Program-made: the position numbers and the translations under genes | In this document: piece by piece, positions 42,086-53,400 of the stretch | How the letters are laid out: the number at the start of each line of letters is the position of its first letter | Position numbering within the stretch: the first letter of the stretch is position 1 | The notes under the pieces: generated by a model | Databases searched by the model: none | Seen by the model: only the letters and a program-made list of their open reading frames with translations | Told to the model about the DNA's origin: nothing | Source of the DNA: Trissonchulus latispiculum | Lineage: Eukaryota; Nematoda; Enoplea; Enoplida; Ironidae | DNA: 64,000 bases | Direction: 5' to 3' | NCBI GenBank assembly: GCA_030248195.1 | Contig: JASAND010007645.1 | Coordinates: 1 to 64,000, forward strand

Positions 42086-45069
42086 GAGTCCCCCAATGAC
42101 AGCCTTCAGAGGCGCTGCGCAGAGGCTGCGCAGATTTTGTGCGCAAAAGAAAGTCCGTGTCGAGTTTAGTATAATTGGAAAATTTCATCCCCTTAGCACT
42201 TACCGTTAAAAAGTTGCACCCGCTGGCAGTTTATGCCGAACCGGCGATGTTTTTTCGGTGTCTCCGTTTTACCCTCGTATGTCACCTTTTTGTAGCCTCT
42301 TTCATAGAATTTAGCGAAGGGCAGAGACCTATTGCGGTATATCATCAATATATAGGTTACTGACTTTCGATATATGTAGTCGCCGCCGCGCCACAGTGCG
42401 CCGCAGCGCTACAGCGGCGCCACAAAGTCGGTTCTGAACGACGAAATGACTAAAATTATATATGCCTGGGATTAGCTTCTTTCCAGCTCTTTGTGCAAAT
42501 ACAGGCAAGACAAGTCATATATGGTTGATAAGGTCATGTATCCGTATTATGACGTCTGAAGTCGAATTTTTGATATGTTGCGCCACAGCGCCACAGTGGC
42601 CCGCCAAAGTTGGTGAATGTTGGGCCCTTAGTTTTATCGCTTATTTTTCAAGATAGACCTCTCAAATTTTGCATATAAAGGTTTTTGGGGACGGAGAATC
42701 CATTCCCGCCATTCGATTTGCTGCCTGGTTTACCCAAGTTGCTGGGCCGGTTCCACTTGACTGTCTGAGGGGTCACGCCTTAATTCCGCCTACGCCCGTG
42801 TGTGGTCTGTTGCCAGCAGCCTGTGCCAGTGTGTAGCCAGTCCCAAGCCTGGAAAAAGGAGGAGGGTTGCTACCCCGGCCAGGTAGTTGTAGAACTCGCT
42901 AAGATGGCTATGTATCACCATGATTACAAGAATGAACACAAATGCTACGATATCTCCGTCCCTGCGTGGGCGCACCGGGCGCCGGGCGAGAGTAATGATA
43001 CCGGTTGCGAAGCGTTTAAGAATTGCTAATTGGAATGTCCGATCGTTAAATGAAGTAGGAACCCCTGAACTTCTGATCCGTGAACTTTCTCATGCATCAA
43101 TCGGCATTGCTGTCATCAGCGAAGCTCGTTTGCCTGGCAGTGGCAACAGGACTATTTCATTCGAACGTTCTCGATGCCAATTGTATTATTCCGGTTAAGA
43201 CATCAATGCAACACATGGTGTTGCTTTTGCCATACGCAGCGACCTTAATGACTGTGTTGCTTATTTCGAACCGATCCCTAGTCGAATTGCTTTACTAGAA
43301 TTAAACGGTATTGTGCCTTATCGCATCATCGACGTATACGCCCCCACTGATTGCTCACCTACAGCAGCCAAAGATAAATTTTTTACCGACCTACAAACAG
43401 TCATCACCCGTCTAAACAGAAACGGCGTTTGTTTAGTCGTCGGCGACCTAAACGCCGTAGTGGGATCTGTCCGAACCGGATGGGAAACTGCTCTTGGACA
43501 CTATGGGCTAAACCAAATGAATGACAACGGACTCCGTCTATGTTCCTTCGCTCAATATAATAATCTCTCTGTCCTGAACACGTGGTTTAAACATAAACCT
43601 CAACATCATTTGACCTGGGATTCGAACGACCAACGTACGACAAAACAACTCGATTATTTCCTGATTAATCGTCGCTTTGGTCATCTGTGCACGACGTCCG
43701 TGTGAACCGTCTAGCTGACATCGGATCCGACCATCGCTTGGTTATATGTACCATGAAGCTGCGTCTTAAATCGGAACCTCCTCGCCCCCGCTGCAAACGT
43801 TATAATGTATGCGAACTACTGGATCGTAGGAAACGTGAACAATTTGAACTCCAACTGTCCAATCGTTTTTAGCCTCTGTCTGACCCTGACGTCAATATCG
43901 ACGCGTGCTACCAGGATTTCAAATCTGCAATCTCAGATACAATTTCCGTCCTGTCCGATAAAGCGCGAGCGAACAAGACCCTGGATCTCTCCGCATACCC
44001 TGTTGATGAACGCAAAGCAACCAAAAACGTCAACAAGCGCCGGTATAACTATTTGCACCGCGAAATCAACCGTCACCTGAAGGAAGATTGGGAAAAATGG
44101 TGGAACGAAGTTGCTCTAGAAATGGAAAATGCAGCGAATCAAGGCAACTCGCTGAAACTCTTCAACCTAATCAACCAGGTCTCCAAACCCAGAGTGTCCA
44201 TCTCCGAATCTATTCTTAACCAACAGGACGAGTTAATAAAATCGAAAGAAGACAAACTAGATAGGTGGGAGGAGTACTTCGCTGGTCTCCAAAACCGTGA
44301 CGACCCTCTGCTCACCGATCCAACGCTCGACGAACCCAGCCAACCAAATCCGACAATAGACGTCTCTCCCCCAACCTTCGAAGAAATCAGACGCGCAGTA
44401 CGAAGCCTCAAGTCTCGCAAGGCTTGTGGTAGTGACGACATACCCGCTGAAGCCCTCAAGGCTGGCGGGACGGCAATGATCCAAATTCTGTACCGCATAT
44501 TCGAAGCAATTTGGCGTTCTGAGCGTATGCCCGCTGAATGGCTACAAGACGTCATTGTACCTACGCTCAAAAAAACGGACCGCCGCAAATGTTCGAACTA
44601 TCGAGGAATTACGCTGATTTTAATCGTCAGCAAAGTTTTTACTTCCATCATCCGTTCCCGAATCGCCGCAAATCGAGAAATGACTGGGCGTAAAGAACAA
44701 GCGGGATTCCGGCCTGTCCGAGGCTGTAGTGATAACATTTTCAATGTCCGCAGTATCTTCACCAGACGAATACGTTACTGTAAACCCTTCATAGCCGTCT
44801 TTATCGAATTCGCTGTAGCTTTTGACAGTGTTCACCGATCCTCGTTAATGAAGGCACTGTCACACGATGTTGTTCCCACAAAAATAGTTAACCTCATCCG
44901 GGAGCTCTACGGCAGCACGACATGTGCCATCCGCGTCTACAATGAAATCACCGACACCTTTCAAATCCGAACCGGTGTCCGGCAGGGCTGTATTTTATCA
45001 CCTTTGTTATTTAATGTTATTATTAGCTATGGCAGGCTTGGAAGGTGTTTCTTACCGCAGCCACCTTAT

Positions 45070-45426
45070 GGTGATTTCATAGTCCCAGTCGCATCTTGAC
45101 GCGCGTAGACGCACGTCGACGTGCGTAGACGCGCGTCGAAGCGCGTCAACGCGCTACACTGCCATGTCACATTTGGAAGCGTCGACGGACGCGCGTTGAC
45201 GCACGTCGACCCGCGTAGACGCGCGTCGACGCCTCCAAACGTAACATCACGTCCTGGTGCTATGCTAGCACTGAAAGCGTCGACGCGCGTCAACGCGCCC
45301 AATTGTAGCATGCCAGTTTACGCGCATCGACGCACATCGACGCGCGTTGATGCGCGCAAAATGATATTGACGTTTGTAGACGCGCGTCGACGCGCGTACA
45401 CCTGCGTTCGCGACTATGAAGGCACC
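45070..45426. mobile_element. CpG-dense element of ACGCGCGT units inserted in the RT
   Basis: Imperfect inverted ends GGTGATTTCATAGTC and GACTATGAAGGCACC. Between them lie more than a dozen copies or near-copies of ACGCGCGT / GACGCGCGTCGACG in both orientations, broken by three short unique blocks. It interrupts the RTE-like RT between the GVRQGC and YADD boxes. No clear TSD. Confidence 0.7.
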
Positions 45427-45812
45427 TTTAAGGTCACGGACCTTGCATACGCTGATGATATCTGCCTCTTTGCTGAGAACGCTAACGCCGCCGAACTAGC
45501 GCTTAATCGCGTTCAACGAAGTCGCATCTAAATTCGGCTTGGTTATCAGTGTCCCAAAATCTAAAGTACTATCGAATGAACCAGTCCGACCCATACTACT
45601 CAATGGGCAACAACTGGAACAGGTCGACTCGTTTATTTACCTCGGCTCAACATTGAACGCAACGGACACCTCGTCATCGGCCGATATCAGTGTTAGAATC
45701 GGAAAAGCATTAGCAGTATTCGCCAAACTAAAAAATATGCTGTGGAAGCGTAAGGAACTTTCCTTTGCACAAAATTGCGAGTGTACAAAGCGATGGTTCT
45801 TCCGACCCTTAT

Positions 45813-46565
45813 AGAGGTCGGGGAAAAAACCAACCCGCAAGTGGTGGGGAAAAACCAACCACCCGTTTGGGCGATGGGGATGAGCTAGCGGGCTCAAATT
45901 TGGCGTGCAAGTTGGCAGGGCCCATCCCACCTACCGCATGCAATTTGAGCAAAATCGGACCACTTTTGAGTAAACATTTTTGACATTTTGAAAATATTGG
46001 CATTTTCGCCCCCCAAAAATTCAAAATTTGCCTATTTTTGAAGGCCTGTAATAGCAGTTAGATAATAACTTTTAATACTTTCTATGAGAACAACATGTGC
46101 TCTTTCCAAAAATGTCGGTCTCGCCTTCCTGCGACGCTTGGCAAGCTGCCAGCAGAATTTTTACAAAATGGGAAAAAACCAAGGGGTGGGAAAAAATAAC
46201 CAATTTTTGCTTTTGCTGCCAAACTCCCAAAAATGGTTCTTAGTTGCTCAAAAGTCATCCACATAGCAAGTTTAATGCATTCTTTCACGTGAACAGCTCA
46301 AAATTGCATTTGGACTTGGCAATTTTGTGCTAGCCGGTAAAAACCTCATTTCGGCGGATCGGCTGTTTGGATCAGCTCAAGCGGCCAAAAAGTACTCTGG
46401 GACAAAGAAATACGCGAAAAAACACTGAAACAACGTTTATTTTATTTCATCGAATTTTGAAAGATTTACAAATTTTTGCATTTTAACATAGAAAGTGGCA
46501 AATTTGATGAAACCTAGCCAGCTGATGCTGCAAATATTGATGTTTGATTTTCTCACTTATTATAC
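45813..46565. mobile_element. G-run element fragment in RTE-like LINE
   Basis: The RT sequence stops at ..CCGACCCTTATA and resumes at TATACGGAATATC near 46560. The insert starts TAGAGGTCGGGGAAAAAACC and repeats GGGGAAAAACCAACC, like the TA-flanked elements at 9302 and 36531, but no matching right end was found. Probably a truncated member. Confidence 0.5.
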
Positions 46566-47080
46566 GGAATATCGCAAAAATAAGTGCAGATATGAAGTCA
46601 GCGACGCCGATTTAACCTGTTGCATGCATAAAATCGCTAATATGAGTTACCCTGACCGAATACTGGGGTTGGTTTTTCAGCATCTCCGCAACGATCTGAT
46701 CCTCGAATTGTACCTGAATCAACCTCTAGTAGCGGATATCGTTAGCAAACATCGCCTCCGTTGGGCTGGACACGTATGGCGTATGCCCGATTCACGTCTA
46801 CCCAAACAATTGTACGACGCTCAACAGCCGGCTGACTGGCGAATCGGATGTAAAGCACCCCGAAAGCAGTGGACAGACAACCTAGCAAAAGATCTGCGAA
46901 AACTGCATTTCACATTCGCAAGTAGCCGCCCAAAACCGGCTTCAATGGCGTGCTATCATTCGTGATCATGGTGCAGCTCCATCGTGGACGAAGGTCTCGT
47001 ACCCGTACCAGCGATAACGCTTTAAGTCAGGTAAGTCAAGTTGGGGAGCAGAAGAATCAGCGTCCGGTTGGAGATCTCCT

Positions 47081-47688
47081 CTCTCTCTCTGTTCGGGAAT
47101 CTCGCTAGGCATAGATTGGTGTTGCCACCTTTGCTTCTCCCCATCAGTCATATCTAGTATGACTTTCGCTATGTCGCCTGGATGCCGTCCCACAGTGGGA
47201 GGCTGGAGGGAGCCCGTCGTGTGGCCTTTCGGCTCAGGGTTATCTAACCTCCATTAAGTGCTCATGCGTATAACAGTGGAGCACAGCGTCTTTCGACGCT
47301 CCAAGCCCCTAGCGCAGATGGGTGGGATCAGAAGCAAACCCGGGGGTGTGTCCATATTTAAGTGCGTGACTCTGGTGTACCTAGCACCCCTTCGCAGGGG
47401 GTAGGCGGACTCGTTGCAGGGTACTGGTTGATCCCAAGAGAGGGGGTGCCTTTCCGCCGGGAGCTCAGCGCCCTACTCTTATCGATAAGCGGATTAGGGT
47501 TCTTTAGCGTGCCTGTCCCCAGCAAGACAGTACACGGGCCCACCAATTTTACGCCTCATCCGACCGGCGGAGCTGTAGCCTAAGTTTCTTGCTCAAGGAA
47601 ACAATGTAGCGTCATTATGGCTAAGGTGGGGATCGTACCATGTTCCGATTCGAAGTCCACCGCCTTAACCATTCAGCTACACGGCCAC
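47081..47688 (-). mobile_element. tRNA-derived SINE with 12-bp target duplication
   Basis: On the minus strand it starts GTGGCCGTGTAGCTGAATGG (A-box-like) and continues GGTACGATCCCCACC (B-box-like), the head of a Ser/Leu-type tRNA. It then has CCTTGAGCAAGAAACTTAGG and ends in a (GA)n tail. TGGAGATCTCCT flanks it at 47069-47080 and 47689-47700. Length about 608 bases. It is inserted in the RTE-like 3' UTR; the uninterrupted form is at 21890-21910. Pol III transcription is expected for the family. Confidence 0.85.
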
Positions 47689-48216
47689 TGGAGATCTCCT
47701 TCTTGCTGTGGTCGATGCTGCTGGTGATTATCCTTCCGCGTGCTCCCTGGGGCGCCTGACCAACGCGCTAAATGGATTCTGCCTTTGTGGGGCATGACTG
47801 TGGCTGGTGACCTTGGTCATCGGTCAGTCATTGGTCATGTCGGAGAACAATTCACAGACCTCAAGTTATGCTGCCGAGTCGCTGGACCTAATGCACTAAT
47901 CCGTGCTACTTTGGTATCCCAGCGGCGAAGACGTGTGCTGGATTGTGGATTGATGGCTCCCTATATGGACTTATCCGCCTGCCGCCAGAATAGATAGATA
48001 GATAGATAGGGGTTAGGTTGGTATCCGCTTTCGGGAGGTCCATATATAGTTGGCTTTACTTAGCCTCTCTAAACTTTGTCTATAGGGGTTTTCTGGTACG
48101 CCCAGCTCATTCCCGGTGCCCGTTTTTCCGTCCGACCCAACCATCTTGCTGGACTGGTTCCACTTTGCCGTCTTGAGGGTCCGGGTGTTACCGACTTCCG
48201 GGAACACCATATAGGA

Positions 48217-48617
48217 CAGGGGCGGATCCAGGGGGGGGGGGGGGGGGGGGGGCCCCCCCCGTCGCGATTCGAAGTTAGGAAAAATTAAGGAGAGAAAGAG
48301 GAAAAGGAGCAAAAAACCAAAAAATTTCGCGCCTTCGGCGCGAATTTTCTACTTTTAACCGCGTATTTATTGCATTTGTGAAGAAAAAGCTTGAAATGCA
48401 TCCGATTTTTCGGAGAAAATTACCATTTGTGCCTAAAAACGTCAAGAATTTTAAAAAATTTGTTCAGTTCTTCAGTATAAAAAGAATTAAAGATCCGAGT
48501 ACCGATTCTAGTGCAAAAACAAAAAATTTCTTCAACTTCTGGGGGGCTCCGCCCCCCAGACCCCCCTCAGGAAAAATTTTGCCGCCCCCCCTTCACGAAA
48601 TCCTGGATCCGCCAGTG
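48217..48617. mobile_element. hAT-type MITE, inverted copy, 8-bp target duplication
   Basis: CAGGGGCGGATCCAGG to CCTGGATCCGCCAGTG, flanked by ATATAGGA at 48209-48216 and 48618-48625. Opposite orientation to 23016-23401. It contains a run of about 22 G, GCGCCTTCGGCGCG and GGGGGGCTCCGCCCCCC. Inserted in a 162-bp repeat unit of G3. Confidence 0.92.
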
Positions 48618-48702
48618 ATATAGGACTGTACATAGCCTCTCAAAACTTTGTCTATAGGGGTTTTCTGGTGCGCCCAGCTCATTCTCCGTTTTGCCGTCCG
48701 AT

Positions 48703-49402
48703 CTGTGTTTTTTCGTCGAAACTTTTTGCGAACTTTTACGCAGTCCTCCAAAATTTTTTGCGGAATTTCGCAAAAAATTGCGAAATACTTATTTTTTAGT
48801 ATTTTAAAGATAACTAATGAATTTTAGTAATTTGGGTGTATTTAAACACATTTTTAATATTTAACGCATGGGATTAACCAAGTTATAACTACTTTTCGAA
48901 AGTCGAAGCATGTATAAGCGTGTTTTACAAGTATACTTAATAGTGAAGAGATGCGGGGTGGGGGGACTGGGGGCGGAGCCCCAGAAGCTGAGAAAATTTT
49001 GTAAAAGCGAGGAAAAGCCTTAGTGGAAATTCTCAAAAGTTTAGTTTCGACTGTCAGTAAAATCCTAAGATATAAGCAAACTGCTAATAGGTTAATAATT
49101 GTTTAAAATTATGGTACGTATGTTATGGTTTCAAGGCTAAAAGAATTTCATTGCATAGCTGTCACTAGACATTCTAACTCAGCTAAGATTGAAAGGTGTC
49201 TACGTATATTGAAATACGCGCCGAAGGCGCGAAATTTTTTGAAAATGTTCTTCAAAAAGTATCAGAAACACGCTTATTTTTCATCTGAGACAATTGAAAA
49301 TGTCTACTCAAAGATAAAATTTTTTGCGGAACTTTACGCAGAGCTCCGAAAAATGTTGCGGAATTTTCAAAAAAGTGCGGAATTTCGCAGTTTTTTTTCG
49401 TG
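48703..49402. mobile_element. F element, copy 2
   Basis: TGTGTTTTTTCGTCGAAACT at the left and GGAATTTCGCAGTTTTTTTTC at the right. The arms are inverted copies rich in TTTACGCAG and GCGGAATTTCGC. The orientation is reversed relative to 31861-32865. It abuts and removes the left end of the MITE that follows. Confidence 0.62.
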
Positions 49403-49766
49403 ACGGGGGGGCGGTCAAGTTTTTTTCGTCGGGGGGTCTGGGGGGCGGAGCCCCCAGAAGTTTGAAGAAATTTTTTGTTTTTGCAATAAAATCGGTCTTC
49501 GGATCTTTAATTCTTTTCATTCTGGAGAACTGAGAAATTTTTTAAAATCCTTGTCATTTTTAGGCAAAAATGGAAATTTTCTGCGAAAAATCGGATGCAT
49601 ATTAAGCTTTTTCTTCATAAATGCACTAAATATGCGGTTAAAAAGCAGAAAATTCGCGCCGGAGGCGCGAAATTTTTTGGTTTTTTACCCTTTTCCTCTT
49701 TCTCTCCCTAATTTTTCCTACCTTCGAATCGCGGCGGGGGGGGGGCCCCCCCTGGATCCGCCCCTG
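49403..49766. mobile_element. hAT-type MITE, left-truncated
   Basis: From GTGACGGGGGGGCGG to CCTGGATCCGCCCCTG. Same interior as 23016-23401, with GCGCCGGAGGCGCG in place of the A/T version. The left TIR is missing at the junction with the F element. Confidence 0.75.
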
Positions 49767-49869
49767 GTCTATAGGGGTTTTCTGGTGCGCCCAGTTTCCC
49801 GGTGTCCGTTTTGCTCTACGATCCACTCATTTTGCTGGGCTGGTTCCACTTGTCCGTCTGGGTATCATG

Positions 49870-50870
49870 TCTGGAAAAGTGACAGATGGTCAAAAATAAA
49901 ATTTTTGAAAACTGGTCAAATTTGGTACCAAATGAAAGCCACAAGTGAGCTGAGCAACTTTTCTCATAAAAGTGTATGCTCAAAGTGACTGTAGAGTGCT
50001 GTGCTGGGGTAGGGTGTGAGGTCTAAGGCATTTTGGGTCGAAAATGAAAATTTTCAAAAGTGATCAAATTTGGTACCAAATGAAAGCCACAAGTGAGTTG
50101 AGCAACTTTTCTCATAAAAGTGCAGCGCGGTGTGCCGCGATGACCGAGTGGTAAGGTGTTCGACTAAAGATCTTACAGTCCCAGGTTCGAATCCCCGCTG
50201 CCACAAGGCTTTCGCAAATCCCCTTGAGCAAGGGACTAAGCACATATCGGTTCGCCGTGGGCTCCAGCCAACCCAGCTGCCTTTCCTTAACTGGTCGGTA
50301 AATGGGTACCACTGCGGTGGGAAGGTAACAGGAGTCTTGTGTTCTAGCGTATATATTGCCTGATGATGGGCTGGCCCCCCTTCCACAGATGTAGTCATTA
50401 TTAGAGTTGTCGCTCCTGGCTTCGGGCTGTGAATCCGGAGATAAGCACCGGCTCCCTATAACCTTCTGTAGGTTGGAGTTCTCTCCGGGGGTCACTTTTT
50501 TACCATGCTCAAAGTGGCTGTAGAGTGCTGTGCTAGGGTAGGAGTGGGGTCTTAGGCGAGTTTGAGTCGAAAATGAAAATTTTTGAAAACTGGTCAAATT
50601 TGGTACCAAATGAAAGCCACAAGTGAGCTGAGCAACTTTTCTCATAAAAGTGCATGCTCAAAGTGACTGTAGAGTGCTGTGCTGGGGTAGGGGTGAGGTC
50701 TTAGGCGATATTGGGTCAAAAATAAAATTTTTAAAAGGTGGTCAAGTTTGGTATCAAATGAAAGCCCTAAGCGAACTGAGCAACGTTTGTCATAGAACTG
50801 CATATCCAAAGTGGCTGTAGAGTGCTGTGGTGGGGGTTGCCATAGAACCACACACGTGATCCAGATGATT
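49870..50870 (+). repeat. 148-bp tandem repeat array, split by a SINE
   Basis: TTTGGTACCAAATGAAAGCC starts at 49921, 50069, 50599 and (variant) 50747. The period is 148, apart from the gap that contains the SINE. Each unit has GTGAGCTGAGCAACTTTTCT and GTAGAGTGCTGTG. Confidence 0.9.
50127..50504 (+). mobile_element. tRNA-headed SINE, about 380 bp
   Basis: Head GCCGCGATGACCGAGTGG (A box) and AGGTTCGAATCCCCGC (B box), then CCTTGAGCAAGGGACTA, GGTAAATGGGTACCACTGCG and a region shared with the SINEs at 22905 and 51678. It splits a 148-bp repeat unit at AAAAGTGCA / TGCTCAAAG. No clear TSD was seen. Not a functional tRNA gene, since it lacks a sound cloverleaf. Confidence 0.8.
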
Positions 50871-50945
50871 TATATAATGCATTGCATAATGCTTACTGAT
50901 TCTTTAACGCTTTTATGTCAACGACATGTAAAAAGTGGTTAAAAA

Positions 50946-52195
50946 AGTAATAAAAATGCTCCTAAAGAGCGAAGAAGGGAATATGAGTCAACATGGAACA
51001 TGTAAAATGCTAAATATTATCAGTTGTAAATTAGAATAAGACAAGCATGTAAAATGTTAATATGGTTTCTGGTGAGGTTGCAAAGTGCAGAAGACAAGTT
51101 TGTACACGCACCAATTGCATGCCAAATAGACTCATATTGGCATGCCATAAAAACAATAATGCATGCATCCTTTGCGGAATTCTAACGTATATATTGCTAC
51201 GCAGGAGCAGACATGTGCAGGAGGAGAAATTTTGGGGGGGGGGAAGGGTGGCCGAAGGCCGCCGAAAAACCGGATTTTTCCGGTTTTTTACCGGAAAAAT
51301 CCGGATTCTGGGGGGGGGTGAGCTCAGGTCTGGGGAGGTGAACCCCCCCCAAGCACACGTATGCGCAGGAGGCAAGACGAATTAGTAGCATTCTTGACGT
51401 CATATGGAAATCCCAACCATGGGCAACATTGTCAACTTTTCCCAAATGTATTCCCAAAATCTCATGTATTCAGAGACTCAAAGTAAAATCTGATGTTAAC
51501 TTTCGTGACATATATACGTAGTGATATATATATACGTGCGCAACCTGTGTGAGCATCCTGTCCTCCACCCTAAAACTATCCTCTCGTCTTCCCGACATTA
51601 CGTAAGTGATAACCTAAATTCGCAACCACTTGCCTTCAATACTAATAATGCCAGTATGAGTCTGGATTGTCAGTTATGTGTCGGGATGGCCGAGTGGTCT
51701 AAGGCGCTGGTCAGAACTTCTAATCTTACGGTCGGTGGTTCGATCCCGGGAGGCCACAAGGCTTTCTCGACTCTAGCCAACCCAGCTATCCATCCTTAAC
51801 TGGTCGGTAAATGGGTACCACTACGGTGGGAAGGTAACAGGAGTCTGTGTAGAAGGGCCGGCCCCCCTACCACGGATGCAGTCATCATTTGAGGTGACAC
51901 TCCTGGCTCTACGGCTGAGAATCCGGGGATGAGCACCGGCACCCAATGTCCTGTGGCAGGACGGAGATATCTCCTTCCTGGGGTAAACCTTTACCTTACC
52001 TTTTTTTTATTTGGCATGCACTCATATTGGTGCGTGTACAAACTTGTCTTCTGCACTTTCCAACCTCACCAGACTCATATTAGCATTTTACATGCTTGTC
52101 TTATTCTAATTTACAACTGACAATATTTAGCATTTTACATGCTCCATGTTGACTCATATTCCCTTCTTTGCTCGTTAGGAGCATTTTTATTACTT
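50946..52195 (+). mobile_element. E5 palindromic module, with SINE inserted
   Basis: Left arm from TAATAAAAATGCTCCT (50950) to about 51150 and inverted right arm about 52005-52195. The arms contain AACATGTAAAATGCTAA, GTGAGGTTGCAAAGTGCAG and CTCATATTGGCATGC, the same plan as E1-E4 with different sequence. A G-run repeat (about 51233-51360) and the SINE at 51678-52000 lie within. Confidence 0.75.
51678..52000 (+). mobile_element. tRNA-Leu/Ser-headed SINE, about 320 bp
   Basis: Head TGTCGGGATGGCCGAGTGGT with A box, then GGTGGTTCGATCCCGGGAGG (B box). Body GGTAAATGGGTACCACTACG, ATGCAGTCATCATTTGAGGT, GGGGATGAGCACCGGCACC, end CCTGGGGTAAACCTTTACC followed by a T-rich stretch. It is the most complete member of the family whose 3' halves carry the hAT MITEs at 23016 and 27421. 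Confidence 0.82.
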
Positions 52196-53400
52196 GTATA
52201 TATATTACATTTATATATATTAAATTACATTTATACATACATATATATATACGTATCTGCCTTCTAAGTAAATTTTTGTCAGAACCCCTACTTTTCAGTA
52301 AATTTTGTCAAAACCCCTTCCTTTTCAAAATCCTGGATACCCCCTGCTTACTTTGTATTATAGGGGGGCGCGAGAGCGACCCCCTATAATATGGGTGTAA
52401 AAGGCTCTGCGCGGCCCTATGAGACTCGTTCGAGCACCGTGCCAGCTCAATACTGAACGAAACTCGGCAAGTTTGGTATTTTTGGAATCTGCACGACGAG
52501 TACAACAAGTTGCAAAAAAGTTTTGGTCGAAATTTTCAACTTTGAAATTTTTCACTTCCGGACAAGTTAGGTCCGTTTGTTTTTTTTTCTGTGTTAGTCA
52601 CGCTTGGAAAAGGGCTATTTTGTGCAGAGGTGTTTGAAAGATGTGGGCATTTTCAGCCGGAAAGGTTTATATTTTCTGAATGCCGATATGGTCCCATGTG
52701 CCCCGCGCTATATTTTTTCGCTGCCCGGCCCGGCATGCCACCTGTGCGGCCGGCCAAAAGTGGCCAAACGGCGTTTTTGGTCAAAAAAGGCCAATTTTGT
52801 GTCACGGCCACAGGGCTCAGGGAACAAGTTAGAGAGACGCGGTTTGTTGCATGAACAAGTACGGAGGGGATACTAGTGCGTAACGTTGGCCGATTTTTGA
52901 TTTAGGTCCTGGACCGTTCAGGCGGCCGGCCCAAAGGAAGTCGGTCCAAATGGCCATTTTCGGAAAAATTTCTAAGTCCCAACTGCACAGAAAATAGTCA
53001 AAAATAGGCCTAAATATGCTGTTTTGGGCCATATAGTTGGACGCATATAAGGGTTATCGGGGTCGCTGAACACGATGAGCATAGTCGCAGCTCTGTGCGG
53101 TGCTGCTATCGTGCTGTACTATTATGCAGCAACCATAGCACGCTGTCTGTAGGCTTACTGTAAACGGCTAAACATATGAAACTTGGTGAAAATTATGTCT
53201 GCAGTAAGGGGGAACTGTAGCTATGTTAGTCGGTGCACTCTCTAGCTTTCACCGTGCTGTATGTGCTGTCCCAAACACAGCACCGTCGATAACAAGTTAT
53301 TCATTCGTCACTGGTATTTGAAATTCGGCATACAGATAGTTTAGGACATGACAAACTATTATAGATACGTTTCGTATACTTATTACGATGTTACTATGTG

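Larger units (their letters stand above)
42920..46970 (+). pseudogene. RTE-like ORF: endonuclease and reverse transcriptase, broken
   Basis: Endonuclease: RIANWNVRSLNE, VISEARL, VVGDLNAVVG, KQLDYFLIN, and IGSDHRLV in a second frame. An in-frame TAA lies at 43196-43198, a frame change near 43685 and a TAG at 43870-43872. RT: ACGSDDIPAEALKAGG, CSNYRGITL, AGFRPVRGCSDNIF, VFIEFAVAFDSV (first catalytic Asp position reads Glu), GVRQGCILSPLLFN, then after the CpG-rich insertion AYADDICLF, and IYLGSTLNA. The tail after the second insertion has HRLRWAGHVWRMP and KQWTDNLAKDL. The RLRW.GH..RM tail and RGCSDQIF-like box fit RTE-type elements, sometimes annotated in genomes as craniofacial-development-protein-like. 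Confidence 0.82.
42790..48009 (+). mobile_element. RTE-like non-LTR retrotransposon, split by insertions
   Basis: Endonuclease, RT and C-terminal region in order on the plus strand, then a 3' UTR ending in AGAATAGATAGATAGATAG. Interrupted by a CpG-rich element (45070-45426), a G-run element (about 45813-46565) and a SINE (47081-47688). Its 3' end sequence also occurs at 21852-21960 and 26149-26417, so the family is repeated in the window. Confidence 0.82.
42051..52195 (+). mobile_element. Hairpin-capped element G3 (H5-arrays-E5) with many insertions
   Basis: Starts with hairpin H5 (42051-42085) and the GCGCAG-rich block also seen in G1 and G2. The 162-bp repeats begin at about 42700, are interrupted from about 42790 to 48010 and resume (48020-48180, 49770-49870). 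The 148-bp repeats follow (49870-50870) and then module E5 (50946-52195). Nested inside: an RTE-like LINE, a CpG-rich element, two or more SINEs, two hAT MITEs and an F element. Confidence 0.68.

Noticed and set aside
45121..45531. A 136-codon frame rich in Arg, Thr and Val across the ACGCGCGT element.
   Set aside because: It is a by-product of the CpG repeat units and runs into the disrupted RT.
50127..50210. A functional tRNA gene at the head of the second SINE.
   Set aside because: It has the same pattern: promoter boxes kept, cloverleaf not sound, followed by the SINE body.
51678..51760. A functional tRNA-Leu or tRNA-Ser gene.
   Set aside because: A and B boxes are present, but the acceptor and anticodon stems do not pair properly and the body continues into a SINE repeated elsewhere in the window.
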